Origin: Streptomyces acidiscabies
GTDB taxonomy: Bacteria > Actinomycetota > Actinomycetes > Streptomycetales > Streptomycetaceae
DNA: 64,000 nt
Reading direction: 5' to 3'
Assembly: GCF_020010905.1 (NCBI RefSeq)
Contig: NZ_JAGJBY010000001.1
Coordinates: forward strand, 4,546,001-4,610,000
Below the pieces are notes generated by a model, which was given only the letters and a program-made list of their open reading frames with translations, ran no database searches and was not told the DNA's origin. The translations under genes and the position numbers were made by a program. This document shows, piece after piece, positions 7,856 through 16,441 of this stretch; the first letter of the stretch is position 1, and the number at the start of each line of letters is the position of its first letter.

Positions 7856-9292
7856 TCACCGCCCCCCGAGCCGCTCCTGCGCCTCGCGCCACCGGTCCGT
7901 TCCCCCCTGGGGCTCGTACCGGGTGAGCGGCAGGCTCTGGACCAGCAGGCGCCGCATGTCGGCCCGGTCGCCGACCAGGCCGTGCGCCCGCGCCTGCACC
8001 AGCACGTTCCCCAGCGCGGCGGCCTCGGTCGGCCCCGCCACGACCGGCAACCCGCAGGCGTCGGCGGTCAGTTGGCACAGCAGCGCGTTACGCGTCCCGC
8101 CGCCCACGATGTGGACGACGTCGACGGGGTGATCGGCGAGCCGCTGGGCGTCCTCGATCGCCCGGCGATGGGCGAGGGCCAGGGAGTCGAGGATGCACCG
8201 GGTGATCTCGCCCCGCGCCTGAGGAACCGGCTGCCCCGACGCCCGGCACGCCTCGGCGATCCGCTCCGGCATCCGCCCCGGCGCGAGGAACGCCGCGTCT
8301 CCCGCGTCCACCACCGACCGCAGCGCCGGCGCGGCGGCGGCCTCCCGCAGAAGGAGCCCCAAGTCCGGCTCGCCCCAGGCCCGTACGCACTCCTGGAGCA
8401 GCCACAGCCCCATGATGTTGCGCAGGTAGCGGACCGTGCCGTCGATCCCCAGCTCGTTGGTGAAGTTCGCGGCCCGGCTCTCCTCCGTGAGGACCGGCGC
8501 GTCCAGCTCCAGACCGGCCAGCGACCAGGTCCCCGTGCTGATGTACGCGAACCGCTCGCTCCCGGCGGGGACGGCGGCCACGGCGGAGGCGGTGTCGTGC
8601 GAGGCGACGGCCGTCACCGGGACGGGGCCGGTGAGCCCCGTCTCCTCCAGCACGGCGGGCAGCAACTCCCCGGCACGGTCGCCGGGTTGCCGCAGCGGCG
8701 CGAACAACTCCAGGTCGATGCCGACGCGTTCGGCGACCTCGCGAGACCAGCCCCGGGTCCGGGGATCGATCAGCTGGGTCGTCGACGCGTTGGTCAGCTC
8801 GGTGCCCTGCTCGCCGGTCAGCCAGTACGTCAGCAGGTCGGGGATGAGCAACAGGCGTTCAGCGCCTCGGAGTCGCTCGGCGGCAAGCTGGTACAGCGTG
8901 TTGAAGGGCGCGTACTGCAACCCGGTCGCCGCATACAGCTCCGCCGCCGGAACCGACGCCCACACCTTCTCCGCGACCCCCTCCGTACGGGAGTCCCGGT
9001 AGTGCACGGGGTTGCCGAGCAGCACCCCGTCGGCGTCCAGCAGCCCGTAGTCCACGGCCCAGCTGTCGATGCCGACGGAGTCGACCTGACCGACCGTGCG
9101 CAGCCCGTCCAACACCCCGGCGTACAGGGCGAGTACGTCCCACCGCAGCCCCTCCGGAAGCCGCACCGGCCGGTTGGCGAACCGGTGCACCTCCGTCAGC
9201 TCCAGCGAGTCGGGGCTCACGCGGCCGGCCATCACACGTCCACTGGACGCGCCCAAGTCGACGGCCGCGTAAGCCTTCTGACGCCCGCTCAC
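7856..9292 (-). CDS. rhaB: Rhamnulokinase
   Basis: 478 residues of the FGGY sugar-kinase family. The N-terminal AAVDLGASSGRV is the phosphate 1 loop; GIDSWAVDYGLLD and ISTGTWSLAGLELD resemble rhamnulokinases (the latter contacts ATP/sugar), and HIVGGGTRNALLCQLTADA is the adenosine motif with the rhamnulokinase-specific NALLCQ. It phosphorylates L-rhamnulose to rhamnulose-1-phosphate. The GTG start at 9292 overlaps the stop of the upstream aldolase/dehydrogenase gene (GTGA), so the two are coupled. The gene ends before a strong terminator. Confidence 0.95.
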   Translation of the reverse strand: MSGRQKAYAAVDLGASSGRVMAGRVSPDSLELTEVHRFANRPVRLPEGLRWDVLALYAGVLDGLRTVGQVDSVGIDSWAVDYGLLDADGVLLGNPVHYRDSRTEGVAEKVWASVPAAELYAATGLQYAPFNTLYQLAAERLRGAERLLLIPDLLTYWLTGEQGTELTNASTTQLIDPRTRGWSREVAERVGIDLELFAPLRQPGDRAGELLPAVLEETGLTGPVPVTAVASHDTASAVAAVPAGSERFAYISTGTWSLAGLELDAPVLTEESRAANFTNELGIDGTVRYLRNIMGLWLLQECVRAWGEPDLGLLLREAAAAPALRSVVDAGDAAFLAPGRMPERIAEACRASGQPVPQARGEITRCILDSLALAHRRAIEDAQRLADHPVDVVHIVGGGTRNALLCQLTADACGLPVVAGPTEAAALGNVLVQARAHGLVGDRADMRRLLVQSLPLTRYEPQGGTDRWREAQERLGGR

Positions 9293-11328
9293 CGCAGGAA
9301 CGCGGCGGCCACACCCGCGTCGACCGGCACATGCAGCCCCGTGGTGTGCGTCAACTCCCCGCCCGTCAGCGCGAACACGGCGTTCGCGACATGCTCGGGC
9401 AGCACCTCGCGCTTGAGGATGGTCCGCTGCGCGTAGAACTCGCCCAGCTTCTCCTCCTCGATCCCATAGGTCGCCGCCCGCTGGGCACCCCAGCCCCCGG
9501 CGAAGATCCCGGACCCGCGCACGACCCCGTCGGGGTTGACCCCGTTGACCCTGATCCCGTGCTCGCCCAACTCGGCGGCCAGCAGCCTGACTTGGTGCGC
9601 CTGGTCGGCCTTGGTCGCGGAGTACGCGATGTTGTTCGGACCGGCGAAGACGGAGTTCTTGGAGGCGATGTAGACGATGTCCCCGCCGATCCCCTGCGCG
9701 GTCATCACCCGCGCGGCCTCCCGCGACACGAGGAACGACCCGCGCGCCATGATGTCGTGCTGGAGGTCCCAGTCCTTCGCCGAAGTCTCGAGGAGCGGCT
9801 TGGAGATGGAGATCCCGGCGTTGTTCACGACCAGATCCACACCACCGAAGGCGAGCACGGCGGCCTTGAAGGCCGAAACGATCTGCTCCTCGGACGTCAC
9901 ATCGACCGTGACGGCGACCGCCTTGTCCGAGCCGCCCAACTCCTCGGCCACAGCAGCCGCGTTGTCGGCGTTGAGGTCCGCGACGACGACACACGCCCCC
10001 TCGGCCACCAGCCGCTGAGCGATCGCCTTCCCGATCCCGCTCCCGGCACCGGTCACCAACGCCACCCGGGTCGCGAGCGCCTTGGGCTTCGGCATCCGCT
10101 GGAGCTTGGCCTCCTCCAGCGCCCAGTACTCGATCCGGAACTTCTCCGACTCCTCGATCGGCGCGTACGACGAGACCGCCTCGGCCCCGCGCATCACGTT
10201 GATCGCGTTGACGTAGAACTCCCCGGCGACCCGCGCGGTCTGCTTGTCCTTGCCGAAGGAGAACATCCCGACACCGGGAATCAGCACGATCGCCGGGTCG
10301 GCGCCGCGCAGAGCGGGCGAGTCCTCCGAAGCGTGCCGCGCGTAGTAAGCGGCGTACTCCTCGCGGTACTCGGCGTGCAGCTCCTTCAGCCGCGCCACCG
10401 CGTCCTCCAGCGGAGCGGCCGGCGGCAGGTCGAGGACGAGCGGCCGGACCTTGGTCCGCAGGAAGTGGTCGGGGCAGGACGTCCCCAGCGCGGCCAGCCG
10501 AGGGTGCTCGGCACGCGCAAGGAACTCCAGCACCGGCGCCGAGTCGTTGAAGTGCCCGACCTGCGCCTTGTCCTGAGACGCGAGCGCACGGACGTACGGC
10601 GCGAGAGCAGCGGCCCGCTCCAGCCGCTCGGCGTCCGGCAGAGCCTCGTACCCCTCGATCACCGCACCGAACGGCTCGGCCTTCCCACGCGCGGCAAGGA
10701 ACTCCTCGGCGGTCCGGATGATGTGCAGCGAGTTCCGCTCACACTCCTCGGCGGTGTCCCCCCACGCGGTGATCCCATGCCCGCCCAGAACCACGCCGAT
10801 GGCCTGCGGATTGGCCTCCTTGATGGCGGCGATGTCCAGCCCGAGCTGGAAACCGGGCCGCCGCCAGGGCACCCAAGCGACCGTGTCCCCGAAACACTCG
10901 GCGGTCAACTTCTCCCCATCGGCGGCACAGGCGAGCGCGATCCCGGAGTCGGGATGCAGATGATCGACGTGCGCGGCATCGACAAGCCCATGCATGGCGG
11001 TATCGATGGAAGGAGCGGCCCCTCCTTTCCCATGCAGGCAGTAATCAAACGCGGCAACCATCTCGTCCTCGCGCTCAACACCGGGATACACACCAACAAG
11101 CGACCGCAACCGATCAAGCCGCAACACAGCAAGCCCGGCCTCGGTAAGAGTCCCAAGATCACCCCCGGACCCCTTGACCCACATCAACGGCACATCGCCC
11201 CCGGTAACAGGATCGACGGCGTCCCCCTTGGCGGACGCATTCCCCCCGGCATAGTTGGTGTTACGAGGATCGGCACCAAGCCGACGCGACCGAGCGATAA
11301 GGGCAGCGGCCTCGGGATGGGTGGACAT
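9289..11328 (-). CDS. rhaD: Bifunctional rhamnulose-1-phosphate aldolase / lactaldehyde dehydrogenase
   Basis: 679 residues fusing two enzymes. Residues about 1-400 are a class II (zinc) aldolase with DHLHPDSGIALA and LGGHGITAWG, which carry the expected metal-binding histidines. From about residue 424 a short-chain dehydrogenase follows: ALVTGAGSGIGKAIA for NAD, NNAGIS, and the catalytic IAYSATKADQ. This is the RhaEW/YuxG arrangement: the aldolase splits rhamnulose-1-phosphate into DHAP and L-lactaldehyde, and the dehydrogenase oxidises the lactaldehyde to L-lactate. The lactate could then feed the neighbouring lut operon, which gives the two adjacent operons a shared logic. The symbol follows the aldolase part. 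Confidence 0.93.
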   Translation of the reverse strand: MSTHPEAAALIARSRRLGADPRNTNYAGGNASAKGDAVDPVTGGDVPLMWVKGSGGDLGTLTEAGLAVLRLDRLRSLVGVYPGVEREDEMVAAFDYCLHGKGGAAPSIDTAMHGLVDAAHVDHLHPDSGIALACAADGEKLTAECFGDTVAWVPWRRPGFQLGLDIAAIKEANPQAIGVVLGGHGITAWGDTAEECERNSLHIIRTAEEFLAARGKAEPFGAVIEGYEALPDAERLERAAALAPYVRALASQDKAQVGHFNDSAPVLEFLARAEHPRLAALGTSCPDHFLRTKVRPLVLDLPPAAPLEDAVARLKELHAEYREEYAAYYARHASEDSPALRGADPAIVLIPGVGMFSFGKDKQTARVAGEFYVNAINVMRGAEAVSSYAPIEESEKFRIEYWALEEAKLQRMPKPKALATRVALVTGAGSGIGKAIAQRLVAEGACVVVADLNADNAAAVAEELGGSDKAVAVTVDVTSEEQIVSAFKAAVLAFGGVDLVVNNAGISISKPLLETSAKDWDLQHDIMARGSFLVSREAARVMTAQGIGGDIVYIASKNSVFAGPNNIAYSATKADQAHQVRLLAAELGEHGIRVNGVNPDGVVRGSGIFAGGWGAQRAATYGIEEEKLGEFYAQRTILKREVLPEHVANAVFALTGGELTHTTGLHVPVDAGVAAAFLR

Positions 11329-11368
11329 GATCTTTCCTTAGCTTTCTAGAGAGACGGCTGGATCGAGT

Positions 11369-11425
11369 TCTTTTAGGGGCGCGGGGAACTGCGCGAGCAA
11401 CCACATACGGCCCGCACCCCGCAAC
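11369..11425 (+). repeat. Dispersed intergenic repeat, copy A
   Basis: The stretch beginning CTTTTAGGGGCGCGGGG shares its 17-bp core with copies near 21747 and 60770. It lies between rhaI and rhaD. This copy continues AACTGCGCGAGCAACCACAT and lacks the GCGG/CCGC hairpin insert of the other two. It resembles an intergenic repeat recalled as common in Streptomyces genomes. Confidence 0.7.
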
Positions 11426-11446
11426 GAATCGGAACCAGGCAGACGC

Positions 11447-12607
11447 TTACGCACCCCACCCAGCCTGCTGCCCACCCACACGCTCAGCCACGATCTTCTC
11501 GCCCCACCCGGACCGGGCATACGCAGCGATGGGATCCCCGTCCAACCCCATCTCCTCCCGAACCTCCCGCAACAACGGCCGCACGTCAGTGTTGAACGCA
11601 TCCATCATCACCGCGTTAGCAGCCAGCACATCCCCAGCGACCTGAGCCACCCCCAACGCCTCCCGGTCGACCAGCAGCGCCTTCGCCGTCGCCTCCTGAA
11701 CATTCATCACCGACCGAATGATCGCCGGAATCTTCGCCTCAAGGTTGTGACACTGATCCAGCATGAACGCCACCTCGGAAGAGAACCCCCCACCCCGAGA
11801 CACCTCATACATGATCCGGAACAACTGGAACGGATCAGCGGCCCCCACCATGAGGTCATCGTCCGCGTAGAACCGGGAGTTGAAGTCGAACCCCCCGAGC
11901 TTCCCCTCCCGCAGCAACAACGCGACGATGAACTCGATGTTGGTCCCCGGCGCATGATGCCCCGTGTCGACGACGACCTGAGCCTTGGGCCCGAGCTTGA
12001 GACAGTGCGCGTAGGCGGTCCCCCAGTCCGGCACATCGGTCGCATAGAACGCGGGCTCGAAGAACTTGTACTCCAGCAGCATCCGCTGCTCGTCACCGAG
12101 CCGCGCATACACCTCGGCGAGCGCTTCACCCAGCCGCTCCTGCCGGGCAACGATGTCGTCCTGCCCCGGATAGTTGGTCCCGTCGGCGAACCAGAGCTTC
12201 AGATCCCGGGACCCGGTGGCGTCCATGATGTCGATGCACTCAAGCAGATGCCCGACGGCCTTGCGCCGCACAGCGGCGTCCGCGTGGCAGACACTCCCGA
12301 GCTTGAAGTCGTCGTCCTGAAACGTGTTGGAGTTGATGGCGCCCAGCTTGAGCCCCCGCTCCTCCGCATGTTTCGCAAGTGCCGAGTAGTCCTCGACCTT
12401 GTCCCACGGAATGTGGAGGGCGACGGTAGGGGCCACGCCGGTGAACGCGTGGACCTGGGCGGCGTCGTCCAGCTTCTCCCACGGCGTACGCGGAACCCCC
12501 TGCTGGGCGAACACCTTGAAGCGAGTGCCCGAGTTCCCGTACGCCCACGACGGCGTCTCGACGGCCTGGTTCTTCAGTGCGGTCTTCACCGCGGCGAGAT
12601 CGGTCAC
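11447..12607 (-). CDS. rhaI: L-rhamnose isomerase
   Basis: 386 residues resembling the Pseudomonas stutzeri/Bacteroides-type L-rhamnose isomerase (TIM barrel), not E. coli RhaA. Typical stretches are GAINSNTFQDDDFKLGS, LKLWFADGTNYPGQDD, LEYKFFEPAFY, VDTGHHAPGTNIE and GGFDFNSRFYADDD, which carry the metal-binding Glu, Asp and His residues. It converts L-rhamnose to L-rhamnulose. It starts at a GTG (12607) after GGAG, and a LacI-type operator lies 27 bp upstream of the start. A 118-bp gap with a dispersed repeat separates it from rhaD, so rhaI-rhaD-rhaB may still be one transcript. Confidence 0.94.
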   Translation of the reverse strand: MTDLAAVKTALKNQAVETPSWAYGNSGTRFKVFAQQGVPRTPWEKLDDAAQVHAFTGVAPTVALHIPWDKVEDYSALAKHAEERGLKLGAINSNTFQDDDFKLGSVCHADAAVRRKAVGHLLECIDIMDATGSRDLKLWFADGTNYPGQDDIVARQERLGEALAEVYARLGDEQRMLLEYKFFEPAFYATDVPDWGTAYAHCLKLGPKAQVVVDTGHHAPGTNIEFIVALLLREGKLGGFDFNSRFYADDDLMVGAADPFQLFRIMYEVSRGGGFSSEVAFMLDQCHNLEAKIPAIIRSVMNVQEATAKALLVDREALGVAQVAGDVLAANAVMMDAFNTDVRPLLREVREEMGLDGDPIAAYARSGWGEKIVAERVGGQQAGWGA

Positions 12608-12633
12608 TTCGGGCTCCAGAGGCAGGCGTCGGA

Positions 12634-12645
12634 TGAAACGATTCA
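12634..12645. promoter_or_regulatory. LacI-type (RhaR) operator facing rhaI
   Basis: TGAAACGATTCA differs at one base from the perfect palindrome TGAAACGTTTCA and has the central CG usual for LacI-family operators. It sits 27 bp upstream of the rhaI start codon. A second near-match lies at 12800-12811 on the importer side, so one regulator could repress both divergent units. Confidence 0.65.
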
Positions 12646-12730
12646 GAAAGGGAAGCTATGAGCGAGCCGGGGGAGTGTCAACCCCTCCGGCCGGGCGGGT
12701 TCTCCGTGACCGTCGCGTGACCTTCAACTA

Positions 12731-12745
12731 TCGAAATTTTTTCGA
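12731..12745. promoter_or_regulatory. AT-rich inverted repeat in the rha divergent promoter
   Basis: TCGAAA (12731-12736) and TTTCGA (12740-12745) are perfect inverted arms around TTT. The segment is strikingly AT-rich for this genome and sits midway between the two LacI-type sites. It may be promoter DNA or a site for a second regulator. Confidence 0.45.
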
Positions 12746-12799
12746 GACGGACCCATTGACGTGACATGCCCGTGGTGCCTACGGTCCCGGCAATCCAGT

Positions 12800-12811
12800 T
12801 GAAACCTTTCA
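12800..12811. promoter_or_regulatory. LacI-type (RhaR) operator facing the rhamnose importer
   Basis: TGAAACCTTTCA is again one base from TGAAACGTTTCA and lies 45 bp upstream of the ATPase gene start. Together with 12634-12645 it forms a pair spaced about 166 bp apart, compatible with joint repression by the LacI-type protein encoded at 19394. Confidence 0.65.
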
Positions 12812-12856
12812 CGACGTCGTGGGGCTCACCGCCGGCGTCGTCGTCGAGGAGTCCCC

Positions 12857-14371
12857 ATGACCCACCCGTCCGACCCGGGACCCGCCCCGGTGCTGGCGCT
12901 CACGGACGTCGCCAAGTCCTTCGGCGCCGTCCGCGCCCTGCGCGGCGTCTCCCTGGAGCTGTACCCCGGAGAGGTGCACGCGCTCGCCGGGGAGAACGGC
13001 GCGGGCAAGTCGACGCTGATCAAGACGCTCGCCGGGGTGCACAGGCCGGACGCCGGCCAGGTGCTGCTGGACGGCGCACCGGTCGTCTTCCACGGCCCCG
13101 GCGACGCCCGCGACGCCGGAATCGCCGTGATCTACCAGGAGCCGACGCTCTTCCCCGACCTGTCGATCGCCGAGAACATCTTCATGGGCCGCCAGCCGCG
13201 CCGCGCCCTCGGCCGTATCGACCACAAGGCCACCCACGAGGCGACGGCGGCCCTGATGACCCGCCTGGGCGTCGCCCTGGACCCCGACCGCCCGGCGCGC
13301 GGCCTGTCCATCGCCGACCAGCAGATCGTCGAGATCGCGAAGGCGCTCTCCTTCGACGCCCGGGTCCTGATCATGGACGAGCCGACCGCCGCCCTCACCG
13401 GCAGCGAGGTCGCCCGCCTCTTCGGCGTCGTCCGCACCCTGCGCGAACAGGGCGCGGCGGTGCTGTTCATCTCGCACCGGCTGGAGGAGATCTTCGAGAT
13501 CTGCCAGCGGGTGACGACGCTGCGCGACGGCGCCTGGATCGCCAGCGAGCCGATCGACGGCATGACCGAGGACGACCTGGTGCGCCGCATGGTCGGCCGT
13601 GACCTGGACGAGCTGTACCCGAAGCAGGACGTCACCCCCGGCGCCGTCGCCCTGAGCGTGCGCCGCCTGACCCGCGAGGGCGTCTTCACCGACGTCTCCT
13701 TCGACGTACGGCGCGGCGAGATCGTCGGCCTCGCCGGGCTCGTCGGCGCCGGCCGTACCGAGGTCGCGCGGGCCGTGTTCGGCATCGACCGCTGGGACGG
13801 CGGCGAGGTCGTCGTGGACGGCAGGCACCTCACCAACGGCGCCCCGTCCGTCGCGATGGCCGCCGGGCTCGCCCTGGTCCCCGAGGACCGGCGCGCCCAG
13901 GGCCTCGTGATGGACATGTCCATCGAGCGCAACATCGGCCTCACGGGCCTTCGTACGACCGTGAAGGCCGGCCTCATGGACCGGGGCGCCGAGCGCAGCC
14001 GCTCCCTCGACTGGGCCGTCAAGCTCCAGGTCAAGTACGCCCGGCTGGCCGACACCGTCAACACTCTTTCGGGTGGAAACCAGCAGAAGGTCGTCCTCGC
14101 GAAATGGCTGGCCACCGGCCCCCAGGTGCTGATCGTCGACGAGCCCACCCGGGGGATCGACGTCGGTACGAAGGCCGAGGTGCACCGCCTGCTGAGCGAA
14201 CTCGCCGCCGACGGGGTCGCCGTCCTGATGATCTCCTCCGACCTGCCCGAGATCCTCGGCATGGCCGACCGCGTCCTCGTCATGCACGAGGGCCGGATCG
14301 CCGCCGAGATCTCCCGTTCCGACGCCACCGAGGAAACCGTGATGGCCGCAGCCACCGGGAGGGCCGCATGA
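12857..14371 (+). CDS. rhaT: Sugar ABC transporter ATPase (rhamnose import)
   Basis: 504 residues with two fused ABC domains, as in RbsA/MglA-type importers. The first has Walker A GENGAGKST and Walker B VLIMDEPTAALT. The second has a degenerate P-loop LVGAGRTE, signature LSGGNQQKVVLAKWLA and VLIVDEPTRGIDVGTKAE. It powers import through the two permeases that follow. The ATG at 12857 follows GAGGAG, and its stop overlaps the next start (ATGA). The operon order ATPase-permease-permease-binding protein-mutarotase and linkage to rhaI/rhaB make L-rhamnose the likely substrate; the symbol follows rhizobial RhaSTPQ. Confidence 0.9.
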   Translation: MTHPSDPGPAPVLALTDVAKSFGAVRALRGVSLELYPGEVHALAGENGAGKSTLIKTLAGVHRPDAGQVLLDGAPVVFHGPGDARDAGIAVIYQEPTLFPDLSIAENIFMGRQPRRALGRIDHKATHEATAALMTRLGVALDPDRPARGLSIADQQIVEIAKALSFDARVLIMDEPTAALTGSEVARLFGVVRTLREQGAAVLFISHRLEEIFEICQRVTTLRDGAWIASEPIDGMTEDDLVRRMVGRDLDELYPKQDVTPGAVALSVRRLTREGVFTDVSFDVRRGEIVGLAGLVGAGRTEVARAVFGIDRWDGGEVVVDGRHLTNGAPSVAMAAGLALVPEDRRAQGLVMDMSIERNIGLTGLRTTVKAGLMDRGAERSRSLDWAVKLQVKYARLADTVNTLSGGNQQKVVLAKWLATGPQVLIVDEPTRGIDVGTKAEVHRLLSELAADGVAVLMISSDLPEILGMADRVLVMHEGRIAAEISRSDATEETVMAAATGRAA

Positions 14372-15432
14372 GCGCCCTGCCCGTCGAGGTGCCGAAGTCC
14401 TCCGGGACCCGGCTCGTCGACCGTGTCGTCAAGATGCGTGAACTCGCCATCCTGGTCGTCTTCCTGGTGATGATCGCCATCACCCAGGCCGGCAACAGCG
14501 AGTTCCTCTCCGAGCAGGGCATCAAGGACCTGCTGCTCAACGCGACGATCCTGGTCCTGGTCGCCACCGGCCAGTCGCTGGTCGTCATCACGAGGAACGT
14601 CGACCTGTCCGTCGGCTCCACACTCGGCATCAGCGCCTTCGCCGCCGGTACGTACCTGCACGGCGGCGGCAACCCGGTGATCGCGATCGTCCTGGCGGTG
14701 CTTCTGGGGATCGGGTTCGGGCTCCTGAACGGGCTGCTCGTCAGCCTCGGCCAGGTCCCCGCGCTCGTCGTCACCCTCGGCACCCTTTACATCATCCGGG
14801 GCATCGACTCCATCTGGGTCGGCTCCCGCCAGATCACCGCCGCCAACCTCCCCGGCTCCTTCGTCGACTTCGGCTCCGGCGGCATCTCCGCCGTCCCCTA
14901 CCTCGCGCTCATCGCGCTGGCCGTGCTCGTCGCGACCGCCTACTACCTCAAGCACTTCGGCAGCGGACGCGAGCTGTACGCACTCGGCTCCAACCCCGAG
15001 GCCGCCCGGCTCGCCGGTATCCCCGTCCGCAAGCGGATCCTCGCCGCGTACACGTTCTGCGGGGCCCTCGCCGGGCTCGCGGGCGCGCTGTACCTGGCGC
15101 GGTTCGGGAACGTCGACTCCGGGACCGGCAACGGCTACGAACTCACCGTCGTCAGCGCCGTCGTGGTCGGCGGGGTCGTCTTCACCGGCGGCTCCGGGAG
15201 CGTGTACGGCGCCGCGCTCGGCGCGCTGCTGCTGACGTCCGTCAACAGCGTGCTGCCCGCGCTCGGGGTCAGCTCCGTGTGGGTGCTCGCCATCAACGGG
15301 GTCCTGCTGCTGCTCGCCATCGCCGTGGACCGGGTGGTCGCGGTGCGGGTCGCGGCCTCGCTGAAGAAGAAGGCGGGGGCGGCGCGGATCGCCGCCAACG
15401 GCGTACAGAAGAAGGGTGATCCCCGTGCCTGA
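14368..15432 (+). CDS. rhaP: ABC transporter permease (rhamnose import), first
   Basis: 354 residues, RbsC/AraH-type (BPD_transp_2) permease with roughly 8-10 hydrophobic segments. It carries the family's GQSLVVITRNVDLSVGS and the cytoplasmic EAA-like loop ALGSNPEAARLAGIPVRK. It begins at ATG 14368, overlapping the ATPase stop by 4 bp, and its end overlaps the next gene. The C-terminus is basic (LKKKAGAARIAANGVQKKG). It should form a heterodimeric channel with the following permease. Confidence 0.9.
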   Translation: MSALPVEVPKSSGTRLVDRVVKMRELAILVVFLVMIAITQAGNSEFLSEQGIKDLLLNATILVLVATGQSLVVITRNVDLSVGSTLGISAFAAGTYLHGGGNPVIAIVLAVLLGIGFGLLNGLLVSLGQVPALVVTLGTLYIIRGIDSIWVGSRQITAANLPGSFVDFGSGGISAVPYLALIALAVLVATAYYLKHFGSGRELYALGSNPEAARLAGIPVRKRILAAYTFCGALAGLAGALYLARFGNVDSGTGNGYELTVVSAVVVGGVVFTGGSGSVYGAALGALLLTSVNSVLPALGVSSVWVLAINGVLLLLAIAVDRVVAVRVAASLKKKAGAARIAANGVQKKGDPRA

Positions 15433-16414
15433 GTCCCTGACCAGGGCCGTCCGTTGGGACACCGTCGTCGGTGGCCTGCTGGTCGTCCTGCTGCTGCTCT
15501 CCTTCACCACCGTGGACGGGTTCGGCAACGCGCTCAACCTGTCGTTCCTGCTGGGGAACACGCTGCCGATCGCGCTCATCGCGCTGCCGATGACGATGCT
15601 CGTCGTGTCCGGCGAGATCGACCTGTCCGTCGCCTCGACCGCCGGGCTGTCCGGGGCCGTCATGGGGCGGCTGTGGAACGAGGGGATGACGATCGAGACG
15701 ATCATCCCCATCTGCCTCGCGCTCGGCGTGGTGTGCGGGCTGATCAACGGGCTGCTCGTCACTCGCCTGGGCCTGCCGTCCCTTGCCGTCACCATCGGGA
15801 CGCTCGCCGCCTACCGGGGGATCGCCCAGATCGTCCTCGGCTCCGACGCGGTCACCGACTTCCCGTCCCAGTACCTCGACTTCGCGGCCGGGCGGGTCGG
15901 GGACAGCTTCCTGCCGCAGGCGTTCCTGCCGTTCGTCGTGCTGCTGGCCATCGCGGTCGTCGTCCTGCACGCCACCCCCTTCGGGCGGTCCGTGTTCGCG
16001 ATCGGCGCCAGCGAGGAGGCCGCGCGGTTCGCCGGCATCCGGGTCAAGCGGGGCAAGCTGATCCTGTTCGTCGTCACCGGTCTGATGGCCTCGCTGACCG
16101 GCATCTTCTGGGCGCTGCACTACTCCAGCGCCCGCTACGACAACGCCACCGGCCTCGAACTCTCCGTCATCGCCGCCGTGTTGCTCGGCGGCATCGACTT
16201 CGACGGGGGCAAGGGGACCCTGGGGGGCGCCATCGCCGGGGTGTTCCTGCTCGGCACCGCGCAGAACGTCATGAGCCTCCAGGACGTCTCCGCACAGTCG
16301 CAGATCGTCGTCACCGGCGTCCTGCTGGTCATCTCGGTGCTCGGCCCCCGGGTCGCACGCCAGATCTCCGTCGCGAGGGCGGGCAGACGAGCCGCCTCGA
16401 CACCGACGTCGTAA
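15425..16414 (+). CDS. rhaQ: ABC transporter permease (rhamnose import), second
   Basis: 329 residues, the second RbsC-type permease, with the paralogous motifs VVSGEIDLSVAS and AIGASEEAARFAGIRVKRGK. Two GTG starts are possible, 15416 and 15425. The latter is chosen because AGAAGGGTG then sits at normal spacing and the overlap with the previous gene is only 8 bp. Multiple transmembrane segments are evident. It completes the channel pair for the presumed L-rhamnose importer. Confidence 0.88.
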   Translation: MPESLTRAVRWDTVVGGLLVVLLLLSFTTVDGFGNALNLSFLLGNTLPIALIALPMTMLVVSGEIDLSVASTAGLSGAVMGRLWNEGMTIETIIPICLALGVVCGLINGLLVTRLGLPSLAVTIGTLAAYRGIAQIVLGSDAVTDFPSQYLDFAAGRVGDSFLPQAFLPFVVLLAIAVVVLHATPFGRSVFAIGASEEAARFAGIRVKRGKLILFVVTGLMASLTGIFWALHYSSARYDNATGLELSVIAAVLLGGIDFDGGKGTLGGAIAGVFLLGTAQNVMSLQDVSAQSQIVVTGVLLVISVLGPRVARQISVARAGRRAASTPTS

Positions 16415-16441
16415 CTCCCGCTCTCGTAAAGGAAACCCGCC

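Noticed and set aside
13132..15795. An 887-codon minus-strand frame opposite the rhamnose importer
   Set aside because: It is antisense to three genes with unmistakable ABC transporter motifs, and has no domain of its own.
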